A DNA stretch of 26,000 nucleotides from Parachlorella kessleri (Eukaryota; Chlorophyta; Trebouxiophyceae; Chlorellales; Chlorellaceae), in NCBI GenBank assembly GCA_001598975.1, contig BBXU01003352.1:1-26000 (forward strand). The letters are read 5' to 3'. Below the pieces are notes generated by a model. That model was not told the DNA's origin, did no database searches, and was given only the letters and a program-made list of their open reading frames with translations. Numbering within the stretch: the stretch's first letter is position 1; every line of letters begins with the position of its first letter. The position numbers were made by a program, and so were the translations under genes. This document shows positions 17,901 through 26,000 of the stretch, piece by piece.

Positions 17901-20564
17901 AGGGCCAGGGTCAGGGCCAGAGCCAGGGCCAAGGCTTGGGCTTGGGGCGTAGGAGACTTGTGCAGGCACTCACAGGCAATGCGGCTGGCTCCCAGGCGGG
18001 CCCCCCTTCTCCTCCAGGTGGGGCTTGCTTCATGAGGTAAAGTGCGCGCACGAGGTAGCTCAGCGGTCGTGCCATCAGTCAAGCTTGCCTTTGCCTCTGA
18101 TCGTGGCTGCTATCTGACTCGTGGATTTGCTCCTTGGGTCACTGTCTTCTTGTGAGCGTGCCGCCCCCTTGCCACCTCAAGGCCCTACACGCAGAGGCGC
18201 TGAAGGACCCCGGGATCTTGTTTGCTTGGTCTGCAGTCCAGCCTGTCCCTGCTGGCGTGCCTGACTACGTGAACTGGATGGAGCAGGGCAAGGTCACACC
18301 TGTGAAGAACCAGGGCAATGTGAGTAGCGCCCCCATGTGTGGAGCAGCCATGAGTCTGAGGTTCCGCATCCCATTGCAATCCCCGGATGGTGGTCGGATG
18401 GTGGGGGTGCTTGCATGTGTACTGTCTGTCCGGCGCTGCCCGGCTGGCCTGACTGGCGATAGGGAGGGGCTGTGCCATGCCTAGGGAACAGCCAAGCCAA
18501 GCGCACACGAAGAATTTCGATGCTAATCATCCATGGTGGGGTCCAGGGTTGTCACGTGCATAGCCCCGCTGCCCATGCTTGCCAGCTTGGCTGCATTTTC
18601 CACTCCCGGGCACTGATCAGTTACTTATGAGTAACTTGTGTCACCGGTGCTGCTGCAGTGCTCTTCATGCTGGGCCTTCGCGGCTGCAGGTAGGCCCCTG
18701 CAACCATGCCAGTAAGGGGTGATTTCTCATGTGACTGCCTTCCACTGGGCTGTATGACTTACAAGAGCCGGCAAACAGTGCCTGCAGCTTCACCCGCAAC
18801 GCGAGCATTCCCGCTGAGGTTCCCTAGGACTTCTGTCTGTCACGTTTAAGCTGCCTGCGTGACCCTTGAGGCCCAGTGACTTGCTCTTTTGACCGCCCTG
18901 CAGCCACCCTGGAGTCCATGAACGCCATCCAGCGGGGCCAGCTGTTCAATGTGTTGGTGCAAAACATTATTGACTGCGCCCCCGTCACCCCGGGCTACCC
19001 GCCGCGGGACGCCTGCGGCCCCGGCATGTCCACCGAAGCCATGAAGCTTGCATCAACCGCGGGGGTGACCACCCCCTCTGTCTATGGCGCTTACACCGCC
19101 TCCACCGGGACTTGTAAGGCGGAGGCAGTCTCCTCCGCACCCTCAGGGCAGTTGGTGCGCATCCCCGCCAGCCCCGGCTACACCGATGTCCCTCCACAGT
19201 CTGCTGTGGAGTTCATGAAGGTGGGTGGAGTCGCGTCGGGGCGCCTTCTCCTGAGGGCAGGTGCTGCGTCGCATTGACAGCCGGTGAAGCATTGAGCTCA
19301 CGGTAGAGATGAGCGGTGGCGCTTGGGAGCACAGCATGCAGGCCAGGAGCTATGGCACAAAATACAGTCGCCTCACAGCTCACAACAGCTTGGATGGAGC
19401 GGCTACTAGTGGAGGACATGGCGTCAGGGATGGATGTTGTCAAATGGGGCCAAGTCAGTTGTGTTTGTGAGAATACCTGCTTGGCAGGCATGTGCTGCTT
19501 CTGCATGCACCATGTTGTACCGCATTGAGCAAGCCTTGCCCAGCGCACGGGACGACCTGCCATGCCAGAGGGCAAGTAATAGACAGGTCAGCATGCACAG
19601 GCGTGCCACTCAACCATGTGACCTCTTAGAAGGCGACATTGGCTATATATAACATTATGGCCAGGCTACCCTGCCACTGCAGCACTGCATTACATCACAG
19701 TACTTGACAAACAATGTTGTGCTGCCCGCAGGCTGTTGCCAAGCGCCCCATCACCATCCTGATGTGGGCGCCCGCCCTGCTGCGGGATGTTGGAGGGGGG
19801 ATCTTCAATGCGCCCTGCCCGGATACCCCCAGCACAAACGAGGACCAGAAAGCCGTCTACACGACCAAGTTTGGGCCTGGGGAGAATCATGAGGTTGCTG
19901 GTGAGTGCTTCAGTGATGTCTGTCAGTGCAACCACCGCCGGGTGCAGCTCGCTTCCTGTCGCTGAGCTACTCACAATAAAAACTAGCTGGAGCGGTCGCC
20001 AATTGGCCGCATGCAGTGCAAAATGAAAGCACTTGCAAGGTCCTGCAGCAGCTTGACCAATTATGATCATGCATCTCCTAAGCCCAACCAAGTCTTTCAT
20101 CGTGGCACCCATGCAGTTGTTGGCTACAACGCTCGAGCGGGGATCGGCTCCAAGGACTCCTACATCACCATTAAGAACAGCTGGGGAAGTGAGTGCACCA
20201 TCCCTTCTAACGCAGACAAGCACAGCCATGCTGTTGCCATTTTGTTGAGGGATTTAATGTGTCGCCGGTGACTTGTGAACGGCCACTTGCTGTCCCGCCA
20301 CCCCTCCCCTTCCCTCAACACACACTCAGCCGCCACCCCACACCCCACCAGCACAACCGCACCCCACCCCTGGCTTCATTAGTTCTGTGCAGCCTATGAT
20401 GGATAAGCCTGTCACCGTGCTGCCAATCATGAGCGTGCCCGCCTGCATCCACTGCAGATCGGGTGGGTACTGAGGGCTACTTCAACCTCCGACTGGATCC
20501 TGATGGCTCCAACGGCCTCTGCGGCATATACCTGTTCCCCCTGCTGCCGGAGCCGCTGACATAA
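14980..20564 (+). CDS. Papain-family (C1A) cysteine peptidase B, complete: signal peptide, eroded LysM, I29, very long Pro/Asn/Gly linker, catalytic domain; no ShKT
   Basis: Exons: 14980-15046, 15233-15316 (less certain), 15542-15688, 15872-15945, 16210-16453, 16741-16791, 16998-18017, 18237-18319, 18659-18689, 18904-19220, 19732-19900, 20117-20188 and 20458-20564 (TAA); 2,466 nt, 821 residues, phase kept throughout. Residues 1-22 form a signal peptide (MHGLSAGAVLFLVTVAGVLL). Residues 51-99 align to the LysM exon of copy C but are eroded. I29 propeptide covers about 125-205 (FERLFNTWATRFDRTYPSP), the linker 223-562, and C1A 563-821. The active site is intact: Gln588 (VKNQGN), Cys594 (CSSCWAFA), His759 (NHEVAVVGYN), Asn783 (IKNSWG). 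The C-terminus, GYFNLRLDPDGSNGLCGIYL, matches the family 'Gy.ri.r...n.CGi'. The LysM-like exon uses a GC donor (CAG|GCAAGT). The ShKT exon present in A and C is missing between 18018 and 18236. Predicted secreted, wall-associated endopeptidase with a latent propeptide; substrate unknown. Confidence 0.85.
15163..15203 (+). other. Block conserved between the first introns of peptidases B and C
   Basis: About 40 bp (CACGGCTAG..GGCCCTGG..., then CCCGTCCAAGGGT) is shared with 21448-21488 in copy C while surrounding intron sequence is not obviously alike. It has no consistent coding phase: an exon from CTAG| to CCAAGG| would leave phase 0, whereas the next exon needs phase 1. A splicing or transcriptional element, or an alternative exon, are the options. 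Confidence 0.4.
16998..18017 (+). repeat. Ala-Pro / Thr-Pro / Asn-Gly / Gly-Gln linker exon of peptidase B
   Basis: A single 1,020-nt phase 1-1 exon in four zones: (Ala-Pro)n at about 17014-17130; (Pro-Thr-Pro)n from CCCACTCCCACGCC-type units at about 17190-17510; an Asn/Ser/Gly-rich stretch at about 17520-17720; a Gly/Gln-rich stretch of GGTCAGGGCCAGGG-type units at about 17877-17940. It ends with LGRRRLVQALTGNAAG. The Asn/Gly-rich zones are not seen in A, and the poly-Ala-Pro zone is much shorter in A and C, so the linker evolves largely by repeat turnover. Confidence 0.88.
18659..18689 (+). CDS. 31-nt microexon carrying the catalytic cysteine of peptidase B
   Basis: Flanked by GGTGCTGCTGCAG and GTAGGC, this encodes CSSCWAFAAA plus one base, exactly as in copy A. 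Being 31 nt long (not a multiple of three), skipping it would both remove the nucleophile and shift the frame of the rest of the enzyme. Confidence 0.88.
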
Positions 20565-20705
20565 CAAAGGATGGCAGGGGCTCGAGGCTGCGGGGGCGTG
20601 CTGCAGCTTCTGCGGAATTGATCAAGGGTCGCTCCGGTTTTCAGCTCTAGCAGAGGCTGTGCACCCAGCATATTGCGGGACGCACCAGCGGCAATGCAGA
20701 ATGTG

Positions 20706-20806
20706 AAAATGCAGAGGCTGCCCCTCCCAGGATCGAACCCTGGCGTGTTCCATTTCAGCTCTAGCTTGGCCTTTTTACATGGCTGGACTTCTGCACTGCG
20801 CCTCTG
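20706..20806 (-). ncRNA. tRNA-like element (pseudo-tRNA or tRNA-derived short element)
   Basis: On the minus strand there is a 5-bp T-arm-like hairpin CCAGG-GTTCGAT-CCTGG (20743-20727) containing TTCGA, a seven-base terminal pairing CAGAGGC (20806-20800) with GCCTCTG (20718-20712), and TTTT (20709-20706) just after the 3' end, as for a polymerase III terminator. It is not a normal tRNA: the T-arm is followed by eight extra bases before the 3' pairing strand, TTCGA is offset by one position in its loop, and I find no convincing D-arm/A-box or anticodon arm. Confidence 0.3.
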
Positions 20807-20995
20807 TTGTTTCTGTTCAACAAAGTGGTGCATCAATGTATGAACACTTGGGCTTTGCTTTCATTGCAGCACCCAATCTGGGTGCAGTTGGCAAGCAGTG
20901 AAGGATTGATTGGTCCAATTGAGCCCAAATTGTGTTACCTGGCTTTCTTCATGCAGTTGATGATGAATCTTTGATTATTGTGAGAAACCACCCAA

Positions 20996-21000
20996 TGTAA
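20996..21000 (+). terminator. Candidate TGTAA poly(A) signal of peptidase B
   Basis: This is the first clear TGTAA after the stop at 20562-20564, about 430 bp downstream, in a relatively AT-rich stretch. Supported by motif and position only. Confidence 0.4.
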
Positions 21001-21289
21001 GCTTGGTCTGCATGCTGCCCTAGGGCCTTACAGAATCAACTCCCCTACCCATGCAGCCAGTAACTAACGTGGAAAATCTTCAAACGAACCATGATGCTCT
21101 CTTCCCCAGTTTTGGACTGCCAGTGCTTGGTCTCAGCCATTAACTAAGTCCCCCAGAGTCAGGTGGCAGCTCTGGTGGCACCAGGCTCGCCTTGGCCGGG
21201 TGATTCGCCTTGGTTGGTAGGGCCCAGCCGGCGAAGTCCTGACAACCTTTCAAAGCCTGCTTGGAAACGCCAGCTGTGATCTCAACATC

Positions 21290-24200
21290 ATGGGCAGTCA
21301 AGATGTGTGTGCCGGGTCGGCACTTGTGCTAATGGCCGCAGCGACACTCATGCTGCTTCCAGGTCGGTTTGAGGCCAGCCTTGGACGTGTGTTTTTTACA
21401 TGTGCACGGTTTACAGTATGGAATTCACAGGATGAGGGCGAAAGACTGCATGGCTAGATAGCCCTGGTTGCACGACCCGTCCAAGGGTGACGCCACAGGT
21501 ATAGTGCATGTTGCAGGGCCGGCAGCAGCCCTAGGGCTGAAGGAGCCTGCAGGGTGGAGGTCGGATGGTATGCTCATGTCGGCAAGAGGTAGGATCCCTT
21601 GCATGCACCCCTGATCATGAGGGGGGTTGGCAGCTGTTCCAAGGCCGGTAGGTTGGACTGCGACTTGCATGCTTCAAGGCCTGCATGCGCAGCAAACTTG
21701 CCCTAAAAACGGATGTTGACTCGGGGGTAGAAACTTGAGCAGCTTAAGCTCGGGAGTTTTCAGTAGCAGGGGATGACAGACAGCTTGTGAGCGGAGGCAG
21801 GGTCGATCAGGGACTTGTTGTGGCATGGACACACAGGGGCGGCATGAGCAAGATGTATTAAGTAGCACATGTGCCACTGGCAGACCATAGGCCTTGCACT
21901 GGCACCACTGGCTCAGCAGGCCTAGGCATAGCAAGTGCTGTCGACCGTGCACCATGGAGCAGTATCTGCTGTGCTCATGGAATGCCGCCGGGTATATGTG
22001 TTATATACGCGTTACCTGCAGGTGCAGGGACCCCCCGGCGGCACCTTCAGCAGGCGGCCTGCACCGGCAGTGTGGTGTCTGTCAGTGATGCACCCCTGAG
22101 CGTGCGCCAGGCCGCCGACCGCTTTGGCACCATTCCCTCCGCGCTGCTGACAGCCAACCCAGAGCTGACTGCAGACACCATCATCGCCCCAGGGTCCACC
22201 CTGTGCATCCCACCTGCAGGCAAGTTAGGCTGCATGCATGCCGCCATGTACAGGCATTTAGTATGACTACTCATGCTGCCATGACGAGAGGGTGGCAGTG
22301 GCATGCCCTTGGCTTCACCTGGGTGTACAGCCCCTGTTTTTGATAAAAAGACGCCCTCCAGGTGCAGCTGGCGAGCGCTCACTGTTGCAACCACTCCCAT
22401 GCCCACACCACAAGTGCTTGGGGTTTGTTGCTCAGCTGCAGCAAGGCACGGGCAGAGGCAACCCTAAGCCATGCAAGCACTGATGAGCCATAGCCTGTGC
22501 AGGCACCATCAGTCTGAACGATGTTGCCGCCCAGAAGGCCGCCGTCAATGCGGAGCTCCAGGCTGCTCTGTCGGTGAGCCAGAGAAGGATGTTTTGATCT
22601 GCTCTGTTGCGCTATGCAGCCAGCATCGCCGTGCCCATATGTTGCTGAAGGCGACTCCTTCACAAGGGCTGCATGGAGGATGACGTAGCATTCTATTTGC
22701 ACGACCATTTGCAGACATGCTTCTGGCTGTACACACAGCTGGACTGTTAGGCATGTCGCACCAGAGCTGAGACTGTTTGAACGAACAAAGGCCACGTGGA
22801 CCCTGCCCTTGAGCATATCATGCACAGCATGAAGAGGGCTTGCCTTGGCCTTGCAGGACCCTGCCGCCTTTGACCGGCTTTTCAACTCCTGGACGATAAC
22901 CTTTGCCAGGAACTACTCGTCACCAGAAGACAAGGACGCCCGTGCCGCCATCTTCCGCTCCAACCTGCCGCGCATGGTGCAGCTGAACAGCAACCCCGCC
23001 TACACCTTCTGGATGCAGCCCGCCTTCTACACAGACGTCACCGATGCTGAGTTCAAAGCCACCCACTATGGGGCTGACAACTATCCAAGGCGCCTGGCAG
23101 GCGAGTTCCTGCTGTTCACAATCAAGTATTCTCACGATTCATGGAGTACTGGTCATGCCAGATTTGCCTGCCATTCTTCTCCCCACTGCAGCGATGTAAG
23201 CTGTAGAAACAAACAGCAGCCTACCTGCCGGGCCCTTCCTTGAAATATTAAGATGAAACCCATGTTGTAGACAGATAACCCGACTGCACTGCACTGCAGG
23301 CTTCCCCACCCCGGCACCAGCTCCAGCACCCACTCCTGCACCTGCACCAGGTGAGCCCGACAACCAAATAGCAAATTTCCCAGGTTGCTGGAGATGAAAT
23401 CGTGCATGGCTTTTGTCTTCTGCACTATCTGCATGTCCTGCTCGGACTGCGCTCCATTTCGATAACCCAGGGTGTGGTTGGGGGGGGGGGGGGGGGGGCG
23501 CTTGCATGTGCGTATATGTGCGAAAGCTGAGCTATGTGCCTCCACTGAAGTCCTGTCACCAGCTGCAACAGAACATTCAGCGTATGAGTGTTGCCCTGCT
23601 CCAGTCCCTGTACCAGTCGTCACCGTAGTACCTGCCCCAGCACCCGTGCCGCCCCTGCCCCCGCCCACGCCGACACCGCCCCTGCCCCCTCCCACGCCGA
23701 CCCCGCCCACGCCAACACCGCCCACGCCGACGCCGCCCATGCCGACGCCGCCCACGCCAACGCCGCCAACGCCGTCACCGCCCACGCCCACGCCGCCAAA
23801 ATACACACCCCCACCACCAAGCAAGAAGAAGCCTCCACCACGTTCCCCACCACCACCAATTAAAAAGAAGCCCTCCCCGTCCTCCCCAAAGCCGCCTGGA
23901 TATTCCCCGCCCCCTTACTCACCAAAGCAGCCTGGGTATTCCCCGCCACCCTACTCCCCCAAGCAGCCAGAATACTCTCCCAACCAGCCTGGGTACTCCC
24001 CGCCATCATACTCCCCAAGACAGCCTGACTACTCCCCAAGGCAGCCTGACTACAACCCCCCGGCCCCGCCGCCCTCGGGCGGCAACAACCCATCCAGCAA
24101 CGGGAACAGCAACACCCCCGGCAGCAACATGGGTATGCAGGCTGGGCAGGGCGGTGACATGGCTGACCCTTCGGAGTTCCTGTCAGGCAGCAATGCCATG

Positions 24201-25825
24201 AGGAACGGTGCGGCATCCATGGACACCAGCGAGATTCAAGGTGGCCAGGGCAACATGTTCAGCATGGGCGCCACTCAACTGGGCAACATTCCCAGCGATG
24301 GTTCAGTCATGGCCACCCCAAACGACATAAGCATGCATGGCCGCACAGTGGGTGGTGGCGGGAACTTTGGGCTTGCCTTTGGGCGCCGGTTGCTTCAGAC
24401 GCCCACAGACAATGCCACAACCTCCCAGCCACCCCCCCCGTCGTCGCCTGCTGGTGGGTGTTAACCCATGAGTAGCGGGTCTTGCTTGCCCCGGGCCCAT
24501 GGTGTGAATGCTGTTGATGGCAGGTGGGCAGAAACTTTAAAGGTGCTCCTTATATTGATAAGTAGGTGGGGGAGGGCAGGCTGGTTGTCTGTGCATTCCG
24601 TATATTCCACAAAATTATGTGGCTTCCAGGGACAGTGCCCAGGCACCCTGCATGTGATCGCATGTTCCAAGTGCTACATCCATGCTAGCCGACCATGCAT
24701 TGCTGCCCTCATTGGTGACCTTATGAGCAGAAGTCTGGAGCAGCACTGATCTTGCATGGCTTCAGTGACTAGACTAGACTGGGTGGGTGGGTGTATGCAG
24801 GCGCCTGCACCGACACCCAGCCTGACAGCCGCTTCACCTGCGAGCAGCAGAAGGGGTGGGGCAAGTGCAGCTCCGGCTGGATGGTTGCCGGCAACTACTG
24901 CGCCGCTACCTGTGGCAGATGCAGTGGCACCTCCCCTGCGCCGGCTCCCGCTCCACCCACGCCAGTGTTTGCCTCTCCCTCTCCTCCTCCTCCTCCTCCT
25001 CCTCCTCCTCCTCCTCCTCCTCCTTCGCCATCTCCAGGTATCATGGCCCTGGCTGGATCCCTCTGGGGATGGTGCAGATCGCTGCCACCTCTTTAGGGTC
25101 CGTTCAGAAAGCTGCAGTCACAGGGCCTGCCAAGGGATCAGCCCATGAATGCTGCAGTGTTGAAGTGAAGTCCTCATGTAGGCTACCCGCCTTACGCCGC
25201 CCTCTAGGCAGCTAGCTAGGTCTATTTGGCAGGTGTTGCAGTATGGCAGGCAAGGCGCCATGTAAGGCCCCCTGTGCAGTGGCCAAAACTCACTGTCGTT
25301 TTCCTGGCTTGGCGGACCGAGTAGGCCTGTTCAAAGGCAGGTAACAGTCCTGGTTGGTACGCCATCCTTGTTTTACCCTGTCCATCCAGGCTCCCCGACT
25401 CCAGCTGGCCCCCCGCCCTCCCCACTGCCTCCTGCTTTCTCCGCCCCCCCACCTCCCGCCCAACCAGGTGAGTCAGCTGCATGTGGCTCATTGTTGCCTA
25501 CAAGGGACCCCACCCTTAGCCGCCTGCTCTGGGGCACCTGTGCATGTCTTTTATGGCAGTTTGGGTGACTTATACGACAGTATCACTTGGCACGGCTGCT
25601 AGATCAGCTAGGAGAGATGAGTTCTGTGCCGCAAGCCTGCAACTGCTCGATGTGCTTGTGCTGACATGCCAGCTGGCACATACCTGGTGGCTGCACAGCA
25701 CGCACGGCAGCTGATCTAGGGTCTGTGGTGCTGGTGCTGCAGTCCAGCCGGTCCCTGCCGGTGTGCCCGACTATGTGGACTGGGTGGAGCAGGGCAAGGT
25801 CACGTCTGTCAAGGACCAGGGCAAC
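21290..25825 (+). CDS. Papain-family (C1A) cysteine peptidase C: signal peptide, LysM, I29, extensin-like linker, ShKT, start of catalytic domain; cut by the window end
   Basis: Exons: 21290-21362, 21517-21588 (less certain), 22028-22219, 22503-22573, 22857-23100, 23300-23350, 23605-24453, 24801-25037, 25390-25467 and 25743-25825, all in phase; the next exon (expected catalytic-cysteine microexon) would lie beyond 26000. The start ATG gives a signal peptide (MGSQDVCAGSALVLMAAATL). LysM: VVSVSDAPLSVRQAADRFG to APGSTLCIPP. The I29 propeptide starts DPAAFDRLFNSWTITFARNY. The linker has Thr-Pro repeats, then YSPPPYSPKQPGYSPPPYS-type extensin motifs, ending FGRRLLQTPTDNA. ShKT has the same six-Cys spacing as in A. 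The last exon encodes the mature enzyme start, VPDYVDWVEQGKVTSVKDQG. Two introns have GC donors (after 22219 and after 23100). The acceptor before LysM is ambiguous (after 22021 or after 22027), a six-base in-frame choice. Confidence 0.82.
22028..22219 (+). CDS. LysM-domain exon of peptidase C
   Basis: This phase 1-1 exon carries one LysM: a Val-rich first strand (SVVSVSDAPLSV), helix 1 with RQAADRFG, helix 2 with LLTANPEL, and the closing IIAPGSTLCIPP. That matches the family pattern '..v..gdtl..ia..fg....l...Np......l.pGq.l.iP'. LysM binds GlcNAc-containing polymers such as chitin or peptidoglycan; in algae it is also found on secreted peptidases. The copy B counterpart (15542-15688) keeps only TLVSVNGATMSM and NPSAL and lacks the closing strand. 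Confidence 0.85.
23480..23498 (+). repeat. Homopolymer of 19 G in an intron of peptidase C
   Basis: An uninterrupted G19 run lies in the intron (23351-23604) before the linker exon. Such runs are unstable, prone to sequencing error, and could form G-quadruplex DNA or RNA near the splice acceptor. Exact length should be treated as uncertain. Confidence 0.8.
23605..24453 (+). repeat. Extensin-like Pro-rich linker exon of peptidase C
   Basis: A single 849-nt phase 1-1 exon. First zone: CCGCCCACGCCGACA-type units giving (Thr-Pro-Pro)n at about 23656-23800. Second: Lys/Pro-rich SKKKPPPRSPPPP. Third: 15- to 24-nt units giving YSPPPYSPKQPGYSP at about 23898-24060, the Tyr-Ser-Pro-Pro-Pro pattern of cross-linking plant extensins. 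Fourth: Gly/Asn/Met-rich. It ends FGRRLLQTPTDNATTS. The Tyr-containing zone is absent in A and B. Confidence 0.87.
24768..24783 (-). repeat. Head fragment of the interspersed repeat before the ShKT exon of peptidase C
   Basis: Minus-strand AGTCTAGTCTAGTCA matches the TCTAGTCTAG head of R1/R2. It sits 18-33 bp before the ShKT exon, in the same relative place and orientation as R3 in copy A. The rest of the element is not recognisable. Confidence 0.4.
24801..25037 (+). CDS. ShKT-domain exon of peptidase C with poly-Pro tail
   Basis: A phase 1-1 exon. ShKT residues start CTDTQPDSRFTCEQQKGWGK and keep all six cysteines with the spacing of copy A. The tail is Ala/Pro-rich, then a run of Pro encoded by (TCC)n. 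It is longer than the copy A exon by 87 nt, all of it in the Pro-rich tail. Confidence 0.85.
24980..25026 (+). repeat. (TCC)n microsatellite coding poly-proline
   Basis: About fifteen consecutive TCC/CTC units in the ShKT exon of copy C, read as CCT/CCC-type Pro codons in the coding frame. Length polymorphism would change the number of Pro residues without shifting the frame. Confidence 0.8.
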
Positions 25826-26000
25826 GTGAGTAGCCTCCTTGTTTGAAGCTGCCACATGCACTTGAGATGACAGCCCTGGCGTCCGTCCGTTAATTGGCTG
25901 TAGCATTGCCTAGCTTTCATGCGAGCGCAAAATGTCGTAGGATAGGTATATGTACTGACAATATGGTGCATGCACCAAAGTTGCCAACATAGGCTGCCAT

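Larger units (their letters stand above)
20565..21289. other. Intergenic region between peptidases B and C
   Basis: It contains the 3' UTR of B, a tRNA-like element (20706-20806), a TGTAA at 20996-21000, and the upstream region of C. A fragment at about 21147-21175 (AAGTCCCCCAGAGTCAGGTGGC) resembles part of the interspersed repeat in inverted orientation, but is too short to call a copy. No protein-coding exon is supported. Confidence 0.45.

Noticed and set aside
20706..20806. Functional tRNA gene
   Set aside because: No acceptor strand pairs directly after the T-arm, TTCGA is shifted in its loop, and no D-arm or anticodon arm is convincing; kept only as a tRNA-like element.
24801..24930. 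ShKT domain as a toxin
   Set aside because: ShKT is a common disulfide-rich accessory module; here it is embedded in a large peptidase with no toxin-like context.

Overview
The window looks like nuclear DNA of a green alga (chlorophyte, most likely a chlorophycean/volvocalean). Evidence: the genes are split by many short GT-AG introns with pyrimidine-poor, CTGCAG-type acceptors; coding parts are GC-rich; CAG/CCX microsatellites and (Ser/Thr/Ala-Pro)n protein linkers are common; the algal poly(A) signal TGTAA follows several stop codons; and the predicted proteins are alga- or plant-like (an exportin-5/HASTY homologue, hydroxyproline-rich-type secreted proteins). There are no bacterial operons. 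Nearly every long uninterrupted reading frame is either one exon of a longer gene or a shadow of one, so the gene models below were assembled by hand from splice sites and codon phase.

Layout. (1) 73-1249, minus: the first four coding exons of an exportin-5/HASTY-like nuclear export receptor, continuing off the left edge. (2) 1603-4054, plus: a seven-exon gene for a basic, Gln-rich, probably nuclear protein, divergently arranged with the exportin across a 353-bp shared upstream region. (3) 4055-6142: mostly non-coding, with one copy of an interspersed repeat. (4) 6143-6782, minus: a two-exon, 192-residue multi-spanning membrane protein. (5) 6884-8284, plus: weakly supported small exons, including a well-supported C-terminal pair encoding a Rho-N/SAP-like tail. 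(6) 8285-9260: unassigned.

The main content is 9375-25825, plus: three tandem head-to-tail paralogues (A, B, C) of a multidomain papain-family (C1A) cysteine peptidase. The full plan inferred from the three copies is signal peptide, short leader, LysM, helical connector, I29 propeptide, a long Pro-rich (hydroxyproline-rich glycoprotein-type) linker ending in a conserved basic motif, ShKT six-cysteine domain, short Pro-rich exon, then the catalytic domain. Copy B is complete in the window (13 exons, 821 residues predicted) but lacks the ShKT exon and has an eroded LysM. Copy A has ShKT and a full catalytic domain, but no recognisable signal peptide or LysM; an interspersed repeat sits directly at its 5' boundary. 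Copy C has signal peptide, LysM, propeptide, extensin-like linker and ShKT, and runs off the right edge just before the exon that should carry the catalytic cysteine.

All accessory modules lie on exons or exon groups bounded by phase-1 introns, so modules can be lost or gained without breaking the frame. The proteins are predicted to be secreted or periplasmic/cell-wall enzymes: LysM would bind GlcNAc-containing glycans, the linker would integrate in or span the wall, and the I29 propeptide would keep the enzyme latent. Function beyond cysteine peptidase is inference.
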